From NCBI GenBank assembly GCA_964575225.1, contig CAZNQW010000068.1, positions 1-16,709 on the forward strand: a stretch of 16,709 nucleotides of DNA, read 5' to 3'. Source of the DNA: CAZNQW01 sp964575225. Lineage in GTDB: Bacteria > Chloroflexota > Anaerolineae > JAAYZQ01. Positions 1 to 6,989 of this stretch are shown in pieces (positions within the stretch are counted from its first letter, which is position 1; every line of letters begins with the position of its first letter). The notes under the pieces are model-generated. The model had not been told where the DNA came from. It saw only the letters and a program-made list of their open reading frames with translations, and did not search any database. Position numbers and translations under genes: made by a program.

Positions 1-45
1 ACACCCTATCCTACACTCTTTCCCTACACGACGCTCTTCCGATCT
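1..45. other. Illumina sequencing adapter contamination at contig end
   Basis: Positions 13-45 match, base for base, the 33-nt Illumina TruSeq/paired-end read-1 adapter (begins ACACTCTTTCCC, ends CTTCCGATCT). Positions 1-12 are a short unidentified stretch attached to it. The livH reading frame starts immediately after position 45. This is a library artefact left in the assembly, not genomic DNA. Confidence 0.97.
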
Positions 46-819
46 GGCGCTGGGCTCTTGAACAAGGACCTTTTCACGTCGATCCTTGCTCTCATCGTCA
101 CATTTTTCGTAGGCATGGCTGTCAGCACCCTGGTCGCCGTCGCCCTGGAGCGGATCGCCTATCGGCCGCTGCGCATGGCTCCCCGGCTGGTGCCGTTGAT
201 CAGCGCCATTGGCGCCTCCCTCTTTTTGGAGAACTCGGCCCAGATCATGTTTGGCGCCGCCCGCCACACCTACACCAACCCCAACATCCTGGATCGCAAT
301 GTCGGCTGGACCTTTCAAGTGGCGGGCCAGGAGGTCCTGCTCACCTATACCAGCGTCCTCACTGTCGTGCTGTCGGTCATTTTGATGGTGGGCCTCTGGC
401 TCTTGGTGCAGCGCACCAAAATGGGCATGGCCATGCGCGCCGTGGCCGAAGACAAGCCGACGGCGGCCCTCATGGGCATCGACGTCGACCGCGTCATCGG
501 CAACACCTTTGCCATCAGCGGTGCCCTGGCGGGCGCAGCGGGCGTCATGTGGGGCCTGCACATGGGCATCGTCTATCACTTTGTCGGCTTTATCCCCGGC
601 ATCAAGGCCTTTACCGCCGCCGTCATGGGTGGCATCGGCAACATCCCCGGCGCCATGCTCGGCGGCCTGACCCTGGGCGTGTTGGAAGCCGTCGGCCCGC
701 CCTTGCTGGGCATCCCCTTCCAGCTCAAGGACGTGGTGGCCTTTTCCATCCTGGTGCTCGTCCTGATCTTCCGCCCCACCGGACTCTTGGGCGAAGTCCT
801 GTCTGGCAAAAAGGCGTAA
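46..819 (+). CDS. livH: Branched-chain amino acid ABC transporter permease LivH (5' truncated)
   Basis: Inner-membrane permease of a HAAT-family ABC importer, which takes up leucine/isoleucine/valine or related amides and amino acids together with LivM, LivG, LivF and a periplasmic binding protein. The frame is open from the first base after the adapter (46) and ends with TAA at 819. About 257 residues remain, against roughly 290-310 for the family, so some 40 N-terminal residues and the start codon are lost. The sequence is hydrophobic with about seven membrane segments. It carries the family's ERIAYRPLR stretch and the cytoplasmic-loop sequence around MRAVAEDKPTAALMGID, followed by the glycine-rich VMGGIGNIPGAMLGG segment and C-terminal FRPTGLLG. 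The livM start follows 11 nt later. The TTG at 58 is only the first start-like codon inside a truncated gene. The substrate cannot be read from sequence. Confidence 0.93.
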   Translation, partial: GAGLLNKDLFTSILALIVTFFVGMAVSTLVAVALERIAYRPLRMAPRLVPLISAIGASLFLENSAQIMFGAARHTYTNPNILDRNVGWTFQVAGQEVLLTYTSVLTVVLSVILMVGLWLLVQRTKMGMAMRAVAEDKPTAALMGIDVDRVIGNTFAISGALAGAAGVMWGLHMGIVYHFVGFIPGIKAFTAAVMGGIGNIPGAMLGGLTLGVLEAVGPPLLGIPFQLKDVVAFSILVLVLIFRPTGLLGEVLSGKKA

Positions 820-830
820 AGGAGAACCCC

Positions 831-2360
831 ATGAACACTCGAGCAAGCCTTCGCCAGGGACTTTTGACGGGAATCATTGTCATCTTTTTCATCCTACTGG
901 GGATCACCGGCCTGGCGGGCAAGATCATTCAAGACCGATTGAGCCTGGGCTCTCCCTTGGTGGGCGTATGGCTCCTTTTGCTGGGTATCGCCTTTTGGAG
1001 CGGCTCCCGGGCCGCTCGCCCCTTGATCGGGGGCCCGCGCTCCAAGGCCTTGCTGAGCGGCCTGACGGCAGGGGCCATCCACGGCCTGTTGGTGGCCCTC
1101 CTTGTCCTGGTCATCGCCTCGGTCATCGAGTCCGGCTTTGCGCTGCGAAAATGGCTGGCCCAACTCACCCCCGAGGCCATCGACCTGGTCACCCTGGGCT
1201 TGGGACCCGTAGGGGGGGCCCTGGCCAACGGCCTGTTGGCGGCCATCGCCGCGGTGGGGGGCGCGCTGTGGGCCACCGTATCTGCCCGGCACACCTGGCG
1301 GGCGGCCCTGTCTCGTCCGGTGCGCCAGGCCGTCGATAAAGTCAAGAGCAGCCCGCTCTTGGAGCGATTTGCTGCGTTTCACTACTCGCGCCACATCCTG
1401 GTGGCCGTGGCTCTGGCCATTTTGCTCGTGGCCCCCATGGTCCTGAACCGCTACTGGAACTATACCCTGGGCACCGTGGGTATTTATGTCATGTTGGGCC
1501 TCGGCCTGAACATCGTCGTGGGATTGGCCGGCCTGCTAGACCTGGGCTATGTCGCTTTTTTCGCCATCGGCGCCTACACCGTCGCCATTCTGACCGCCCC
1601 CTTGCCCCATGGCCTGATGCTGAGCTTTTGGCTGGCCCTGCCCATCGGTGTTCTGGTCGCCAGCATTTCGGGCGCCCTGCTCGGCATCCCGGTGCTGCGC
1701 ATGCGCGGCGACTATCTGGCCATTGTCACCCTGGGTTTTGGTGAGATCATCCGCATCCTGTCCAAAAGCGACGTCCTCACCTCCTTTGCCGGCGGGCCCC
1801 AGGGCATCCGCAACATCGGTGGACCGGTTCTGTTTGGAGCAACCCTCAACAGCGCCATGCACTATATGTACCTCATCCTGTTGGGCATCGGCCTGGTGGC
1901 TTTTGTCACCCACCGCTTGCAGAACTCGCGGACCGGCCGGGCCTGGATGGCCATGCGCGAAGACGAAGACGTGGCTGCCGCCATGGGCGTCTATACCCTT
2001 AAATACAAACTGCTGGCCTTTGCCATTGGCGCGGCCTTTGCCGGACTGGGTGGCGGCATCTATGCCTCGCGGAACCAGTTCGTCGGCCCTGAAGACTTTA
2101 CCCTGATGGTGTCGATCAACGTCCTCTGCCTGGTCATCATCGGCGGCATGGGCAGCATCCCCGGCGTCGTCGTCGGCGCTCTGGTGCTCAAGGGCCTGCC
2201 CGAAATCCTGCGCGAATTGGACGATTACCGCATGCTCGTCTTTGGCGCCCTTCTCATCGTGATGATGATCGTGCGCCCCGAAGGCCTGTGGCCTTCCAAA
2301 CGACGCAGCATGGAACTGCACGGCACCCCCGACTCGGGCACCGCGCCCAGTGGCGACTGA
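831..2360 (+). CDS. livM: Branched-chain amino acid ABC transporter permease LivM, with long N-terminal extension
   Basis: Second permease of the Liv/HAAT importer. I chose ATG 831 because it has GGAGAA a few bases upstream, sits 11 nt after the livH stop and gives 509 residues; the frame is open further upstream but overlaps livH. The conserved core runs from about residue 190 to the end. It includes NIVVGLAGLLDLGYVAFFAIG (here split around residues 227-246), the MREDEDVAAAMGV loop and a C-terminal IIGGMGSIPGVVVGA and VRPEGLWP. The first ~190 residues are an extra region with about four predicted membrane segments (near 10-30, 42-57, 75-100, 122-150). E. coli LivM also has an N-terminal extension, but this one is longer than usual. 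livG starts 9 nt downstream of the stop, so livHMGF is one operon. Confidence 0.93.
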   Translation: MNTRASLRQGLLTGIIVIFFILLGITGLAGKIIQDRLSLGSPLVGVWLLLLGIAFWSGSRAARPLIGGPRSKALLSGLTAGAIHGLLVALLVLVIASVIESGFALRKWLAQLTPEAIDLVTLGLGPVGGALANGLLAAIAAVGGALWATVSARHTWRAALSRPVRQAVDKVKSSPLLERFAAFHYSRHILVAVALAILLVAPMVLNRYWNYTLGTVGIYVMLGLGLNIVVGLAGLLDLGYVAFFAIGAYTVAILTAPLPHGLMLSFWLALPIGVLVASISGALLGIPVLRMRGDYLAIVTLGFGEIIRILSKSDVLTSFAGGPQGIRNIGGPVLFGATLNSAMHYMYLILLGIGLVAFVTHRLQNSRTGRAWMAMREDEDVAAAMGVYTLKYKLLAFAIGAAFAGLGGGIYASRNQFVGPEDFTLMVSINVLCLVIIGGMGSIPGVVVGALVLKGLPEILRELDDYRMLVFGALLIVMMIVRPEGLWPSKRRSMELHGTPDSGTAPSGD

Positions 2361-2369
2361 GGCTTGACC

Positions 2370-3140
2370 ATGAACATACTCGAAGCTCAGCAAATCACCA
2401 AACGCTTTGGTGGCCTGACCGCCGTCAATGCCCTCGACTTTTCCGTCACCGAGGGCCAGATCGTCAGCTTGATCGGTCCCAACGGGGCCGGCAAGACCAC
2501 CTTTTTCAACTGCATCACCGGCTTTTACCGCCCCGAAGAAGGCGCCATCACTTTCCTGGGCAAGTCGCTCACCAGCCTGCGGCCCGATCAGATCATAGCC
2601 CTGGGCATTGCTCGCACCTATCAAAACATTCGCCTCTTTCGCGACATGACCGCCCTGGAAAACATTCTCGTGGGCCAGCAAGCGCGGCTCCGCACCGGAG
2701 TCGTTGGGTCTATCCTGGGGCTGCCCCGCGCCAAACAGGAAGAAGCCGAATCCCTCGAAAAGGCCCTGGACATGCTGGCCTTTGTCGGCTTGCAGGGGCA
2801 GGGCGACCAGTTTGCCAAGAACCTGCCCTATGGCGACCAGCGCCGCCTCGAAATTGCCCGAGCGTTGGCCAGCCAGCCCACACTCTTGCTCTTGGACGAG
2901 CCGGCTGCCGGGATGAACCCTTCCGAAACCCAGGACCTCATGGCTTTTATCCGAAAATTGCGCGACGAACTGGGCTTGACCATCTTTCTCATCGAGCACG
3001 ACATGAAGGTCGTCATGAGCATCTCCGATCGGGTCACCGTGCTCGACTATGGCAGCAAAATCGCCGAGGCGGAACCGGCTCAAATCCAACGCGATCCCCG
3101 AGTCATCGAAGCCTACCTGGGGAGAGGAGCAACCGCATAA
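2370..3140 (+). CDS. livG: Branched-chain amino acid ABC transporter ATP-binding protein LivG
   Basis: Cytoplasmic ATPase of the Liv/HAAT importer, pairing with LivF to energise LivHM. It has 256 residues, typical for LivG. Motifs visible in order are Walker A GPNGAGKTT, the Q-loop region ARTYQNIRLF, the LivG-type signature LPYGDQRRLE (in place of the common LSGGQ), Walker B LLLDEPAAGMNPSE and H-loop IEHDMKVVM. The RTYQNIRLF and PAAGMNP stretches separate LivG from LivF. ATG 2370 was preferred to the TTG at 2364 because the protein then starts MNILEAQQITKRFGG, as the family does. livF starts 1 nt after the stop, suggesting translational coupling. Confidence 0.95.
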   Translation: MNILEAQQITKRFGGLTAVNALDFSVTEGQIVSLIGPNGAGKTTFFNCITGFYRPEEGAITFLGKSLTSLRPDQIIALGIARTYQNIRLFRDMTALENILVGQQARLRTGVVGSILGLPRAKQEEAESLEKALDMLAFVGLQGQGDQFAKNLPYGDQRRLEIARALASQPTLLLLDEPAAGMNPSETQDLMAFIRKLRDELGLTIFLIEHDMKVVMSISDRVTVLDYGSKIAEAEPAQIQRDPRVIEAYLGRGATA

Positions 3141-3141
3141 C

Positions 3142-3855
3142 ATGGCCCTCCTAGAAGTCCACGAGATTCACACCTACTATGATGCGATCCACGCCCTCAA
3201 GGGCGTCTCCCTGTATGTGGAAGAAGGCGAGATCGTGACCCTGATCGGCGCCAACGGAGCGGGCAAAAGCACCACCTTGAACAGCATCTGTGGCCTGTAT
3301 CACCCCCGCAGCGGGTCCATCCTTTTCAATGGCGAACCGATCCACACTCTGCCGCCCCACACCATCGTTGCCCGTGGCATCTCTCAATCGCCCGAGGGAC
3401 GCGGCGTCTTTGGCCGGCTCACCGTCACCGAAAACCTCCTCATGGGGGCCTACACGCGCGATGACAAGGCCGCCATCCAGCATGATATCCAGCAGGTCTT
3501 TGAGATCTTTCCCCGCCTGGAAGAGCGCCGCGGGCAACTTGCCGGCACTCTCTCAGGCGGCGAACAGCAGATGCTGGCCATTGGCCGCTCCCTCATGGCT
3601 AAACCTCGCCTCCTCCTGCTGGATGAACCGTCGATGGGACTGGCGCCTATCCTGGTGGAAACCATCTTTGACACCATCCGCACCATCAACAGCCAGGGTA
3701 CCACCATCCTCCTGGTCGAACAGAATGCCCTGATGGCCCTGTCCGTGGCCCAACGGGGGTATGTGTTGGAGACCGGCCAGATCGTGTTACACGATTCGGC
3801 CCAGGTTCTTCAACAAAACGAAATGGTGCGCAAGTCCTACCTCGGGGAACAATAG
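3142..3855 (+). CDS. livF: Branched-chain amino acid ABC transporter ATP-binding protein LivF
   Basis: Second ATPase of the Liv/HAAT importer, 237 residues, the usual length. It shows Walker A GANGAGKSTTL, the LivF-typical SQSPEGRGVFGRLTVTENL stretch after the Q-loop, signature LSGGEQQMLAIGRSLM, Walker B LLLDEPSMGLAP and the LivF switch region LLVEQNA. ATG 3142 lies 1 nt after the livG stop, with a purine-rich GGAGAGGAG at 3121-3129 inside the end of livG acting as ribosome binding site. It is the last recognisable transport gene of the operon. No periplasmic binding protein gene lies in this window; it may lie upstream of the truncated livH or elsewhere. Confidence 0.95.
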   Translation: MALLEVHEIHTYYDAIHALKGVSLYVEEGEIVTLIGANGAGKSTTLNSICGLYHPRSGSILFNGEPIHTLPPHTIVARGISQSPEGRGVFGRLTVTENLLMGAYTRDDKAAIQHDIQQVFEIFPRLEERRGQLAGTLSGGEQQMLAIGRSLMAKPRLLLLDEPSMGLAPILVETIFDTIRTINSQGTTILLVEQNALMALSVAQRGYVLETGQIVLHDSAQVLQQNEMVRKSYLGEQ

Positions 3856-3857
3856 AA

Positions 3858-3887
3858 GGCACGGCATGGCGTGCCCACAGACTTTTA
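3858..3887 (+). terminator. Possible weak terminator after livF
   Basis: Directly after the livF stop, GGCACG (3858-3863) and CGTGCC (3870-3875) form a 6-bp stem around a 6-nt loop. A short TTTT lies about 8 nt downstream. The stem is short and the T-run is detached, so this is only a candidate end of the liv transcript; read-through into the DinB-like gene is possible. Confidence 0.3.
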
Positions 3888-3984
3888 TCTGCTCGCTGCA
3901 CAGTGTGTGCCTGTGGAGTGCGACCCCTGCTTTAGCAAGGCGCTTGGCGCGGCCAACACTAGGAGGAGGGTTTCGACGAATACA

Positions 3985-4500
3985 GTGGACCTATCGCGAT
4001 TTTTTCTGTCGAACGCATTCGAGATTTTGGGGCAGGTCACCGCAGACCTCACGCAGGAACAAGCGGATTGGATCCCGCCGGGTTGCGCCAACCCCATCGG
4101 CGCCCTGTACTGGCACACCATCTCGGGCGCCGACGAAGTCGTCCATCGTTGGCTGATCGGCAGCCCGGAATGCCTGCACCAGCGAGAGGACTGGCGCGCC
4201 AGGACCTTGACCCTCGACGCGCCCGAACCGGCCCACGGAGAGAACTGGCTGGAGTGGATGCGTGCCGTACGCATCGACCTGCCGGCGATGCACGAGTACG
4301 CCCGAGCCGTCGCCGCCGACCTGGACACCTGGCTGGCCTCCCTGGCACCCGATGACCTGGAGCGCGTGGTCAAGACGCCGATTGGAGACTTGAGCGTGGC
4401 CACAACCCTGGGAATGTTCGTGGTCTGGCACATCGACGCCCACTGCGGCGAAATCTCGGCCCTCAAAGGCCTTCAGGGAGCGCGGGGGTATCCGTTCTAA
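3985..4500 (+). CDS. DinB-like (DinB_2/YfiT superfamily) putative metal-dependent enzyme
   Basis: Small four-helix-bundle protein of the DinB/YfiT-like superfamily, 171 residues, close to the family norm. Members bind a divalent metal through three histidines, and some are thiol-S-transferases (bacillithiol or mycothiol dependent) or hydrolases; the substrate here is unknown. The protein begins DLSRFFLSNAFEILGQVTADL, the usual first helix. It carries a helix-2 histidine in YWHTISGADEVVHRWL and the C-terminal pair in VVWHIDAHCGEISALKG, which matches the family's metal-binding HxxxH pattern. I chose GTG 3985 because the upstream in-frame sequence (from GTG 3871) does not resemble the family and a strong AGGAGGAGGG lies at 3961-3970, although its spacing of about 14 nt is long. 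Its TAA overlaps the TAG of the convergent kinase gene by two bases. Confidence 0.75.
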   Translation: MDLSRFFLSNAFEILGQVTADLTQEQADWIPPGCANPIGALYWHTISGADEVVHRWLIGSPECLHQREDWRARTLTLDAPEPAHGENWLEWMRAVRIDLPAMHEYARAVAADLDTWLASLAPDDLERVVKTPIGDLSVATTLGMFVVWHIDAHCGEISALKGLQGARGYPF

Positions 4501-6983
4501 GTTTGAGCCGTCTTACCCGATGCGAGTTGCTTTTGCACCTCGGCCACCAACTGCTCGATGGTCACCGGCTTGCGCAGGAACTCCCGGACGCCCATGCCCG
4601 CCATATGGGCCTGCTCCAGATCATCGCTCAGAGGATTGGCCGAAAGGACAATGACGGGAATGTCACGGGTCGCTTCATGCTCTCGCAGTCGCCGGATCGT
4701 CGTCGGCCCATCCATCCGTGGCATTTTGAGATCCAGCAGGATCAGGTCCGGTTTGTCGGTTGCCGCCGCAGCCAGCGCCTGGACCCCATCGTAGGCTTCG
4801 GTCACGTCATAGCCAAAGTGGATCAGGCTGTGCTTCAGCCAACCCACAATGTCGATCTCGTCGTCCACCACCAGGATCTTTTTGTGCCCTTTGCCCTCCT
4901 CGGACAGAATCCGGCGCACCGACTGGAGCAACTCCCCTTCATCCAAGGGCTTGACCAGATAATCGGCAGCCCCGGCTACCAACCCCTCGTCCGGTTCCGG
5001 CAACACCGACACCACGACCACCGGAATCTGGGATGTTGCAGGATCCTCCTTGAGGGATTGGAGCACGCGCAGCCCATCCACGTCCATCAGCAGATCGAGG
5101 GTAATTAGCTCGGGCTGCAACTGGCGCGCCACACTCACCGCCCGGCCTCCATTGGTCACCACAGCCACTCGAAAGCCCTCTTTTTCCAATTGAAACTTGA
5201 ACAGCCCAGCTACATCGGCATCGTCGTCCACCACCATGATCCAGGGTCCCGAGGGCATCAACCTGGGGCCCGTCGTCGCCGGCAAACCCAGCTCGCCCAG
5301 GGCCGATGGTTCACCCACGCCTGCCGGCAAGGGCAGAGTAAACCGGAAGGTCGAGCCTTGGCCCAGCTCACTGTCCACCCAAATCTGCCCGCCATGCAAC
5401 TCGACCAGCGACTTGGTGATGTTCAGGCCCAGGCCGGTGCCGGTCTGCTGGCGTACCGCTGCATCGTCGGCGCGGAAAAAGCGCGTAAAAAGGTGGGCCT
5501 GATCCTCCGCCGAAATGCCTACCCCTGTGTCGATGACCTCCACCAGCAATTGACCCTGCTTGACCCCCGCGCGCACCGTCGCCCCACCCACCCGGGTATA
5601 CTTGCAGGCATTGGAAAGCAGATTGGTCAAGATCTGTTCCAAGCGCCGCGAATCGGCAAAGACTTCGGGCAGATTCTCGGGCAGTTCCACCGTCAGGCTC
5701 AACCCCCGATCCTCATACTCTTTTTTCAAGTGAGTGACCACCCGCTCCACCAAAGTCGCCAGTGACACCACCTGGACGTCTAACTCGATCCGTCCCGAAT
5801 CGAGACGCGACAGATCCAGTAGATCGCTCACCAGCTCGTGCAACCGCTCGGCATTGTCCTTGGCAATCTGCAAAAAGCTCTGTTGCTGCTTGTTGAACTC
5901 GCCCGACGCTCCCATCAGCAACAGGTCCAGATAGCCCTTGATCGACGTCAGCGGTGTGCGCAACTCGTGAGACACAATCGAAACAAAGTCGCTCTTTAAG
6001 CGGTCCACCTCGGCTTCGTGGGTATAGTCGCGGAACACCGCCACGGTACCGGTCACCCGGCCTCCGTTGGCTCGAACCGGCGCAAAGCCCACCGATAGTG
6101 TCTTTTTCCCCCATGCGAATTGGACGCTGGAACGGTCCTGTTCCATCTCCTGCAACAACCCCACCAACATCTCCTGGTCTTGGAGCGATACTTCATCGCG
6201 CATCAACTCCTCGATCCCCCTGCCCAGAATCGTATCGACAGGCCGGTCCAGGATGCGGCTAATGGCGGGGTTTGCCAACCCAGCCTGGCCGTCCGCCTGG
6301 AACAGGATGACCCCATCGCCAATCCCCTGCAAAATGGCCTGATTCTTGGCCGCCTCGCTGTGTTCGCGGGCCAGCGCTTCGATCAGATCGTGGGTGCGCT
6401 CATCCACCCGCTTGTCCAGCTCGAGATTGGCCCGGCGCAGATCGCGCAGCGCTTCCTCCAAGCTGCGCGCTGCCAGCCACGAAACCAGCGCGATGGCGAA
6501 AAACCCCAGGATCGCAATCAAATTGGGAAAGATGCCCACTTGAAAGGAAAGCACACTGAGCAGCACCGCGATCAACACCGCCACAAAAAAGCTCGCATAG
6601 GGCCGCAACAGAACACTGGCCAGCAGGATGGGAATCGAAAACACGAACAGGCTGCGCCCGTTCACCAACTCGAGCGGTTCCTCGATCAAGATTGGGATCA
6701 CGGTGATGAGCAGGATAAATAGCGAGCTGGCCACCCAACCTGGCAGAGAACGGTTCAGCCAAAAGATGGCCACAATGCCTACCAGGCCGCTCACCGTGCC
6801 CATCAGCAAGGGCATCTGCTGCTCCCGAGTCAGTGTGCCCATCCAGCCGGTCACCATCGTCGCTGCGATGGCCGACACAATCAGCACCGTCATGCCCATC
6901 AGGACAATGGTCAACAGCCGTGCCCGGCGCTCGTCGTCTGGATCCGACGTGGGTACTACCAGCAACTCACGAACAATCCCCAT
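4497..6983 (-). CDS. Membrane hybrid sensor histidine kinase with PAS and two C-terminal receiver domains
   Basis: Inner-membrane signal-transduction protein of 828 residues. About six N-terminal membrane helices (residues ~25-170) are followed by a charged coiled coil (~172-212) and a PAS domain (~212-322). The HisKA domain has the phosphorylatable His339 in SHELRTPL. The HATPase_c domain has an N-box with N454/N458, DTGVGI at 485-490 and GTGLGL at 515-520. Receiver 1 (~580-693) has acidic D586/D587/D588, phospho-acceptor D630 and K678. Receiver 2 (~702-818) has D707/D708, D751 and K805. Both receivers keep the residues needed for phosphorylation. There is no output DNA-binding domain, so it probably signals to another protein by relay or acts through its receivers. 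The ATG lies 6 nt after the stop of the terpene cyclase gene, with GAGGAG at the end of that gene as ribosome binding site, so the two are likely co-translated. The signal sensed is unknown. Confidence 0.93.
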   Translation of the reverse strand: MGIVRELLVVPTSDPDDERRARLLTIVLMGMTVLIVSAIAATMVTGWMGTLTREQQMPLLMGTVSGLVGIVAIFWLNRSLPGWVASSLFILLITVIPILIEEPLELVNGRSLFVFSIPILLASVLLRPYASFFVAVLIAVLLSVLSFQVGIFPNLIAILGFFAIALVSWLAARSLEEALRDLRRANLELDKRVDERTHDLIEALAREHSEAAKNQAILQGIGDGVILFQADGQAGLANPAISRILDRPVDTILGRGIEELMRDEVSLQDQEMLVGLLQEMEQDRSSVQFAWGKKTLSVGFAPVRANGGRVTGTVAVFRDYTHEAEVDRLKSDFVSIVSHELRTPLTSIKGYLDLLLMGASGEFNKQQQSFLQIAKDNAERLHELVSDLLDLSRLDSGRIELDVQVVSLATLVERVVTHLKKEYEDRGLSLTVELPENLPEVFADSRRLEQILTNLLSNACKYTRVGGATVRAGVKQGQLLVEVIDTGVGISAEDQAHLFTRFFRADDAAVRQQTGTGLGLNITKSLVELHGGQIWVDSELGQGSTFRFTLPLPAGVGEPSALGELGLPATTGPRLMPSGPWIMVVDDDADVAGLFKFQLEKEGFRVAVVTNGGRAVSVARQLQPELITLDLLMDVDGLRVLQSLKEDPATSQIPVVVVSVLPEPDEGLVAGAADYLVKPLDEGELLQSVRRILSEEGKGHKKILVVDDEIDIVGWLKHSLIHFGYDVTEAYDGVQALAAAATDKPDLILLDLKMPRMDGPTTIRRLREHEATRDIPVIVLSANPLSDDLEQAHMAGMGVREFLRKPVTIEQLVAEVQKQLASGKTAQT

Positions 6984-6989
6984 GGGGTC

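Noticed and set aside
1536..3143. Long minus-strand open frame (535 codons) opposite livM-livG
   Set aside because: It is antisense to two clearly conserved genes, its translation has low-complexity Q/G/D/H-rich composition and no domain. It is a by-product of the GC-rich third-position bias of the liv genes.
3871..3984. N-terminal extension of the DinB-like protein from GTG 3871
   Set aside because: The extra 38 codons give a cysteine- and proline-containing stretch unlike the family and cover the AGGAGG ribosome binding site and the possible livF terminator.
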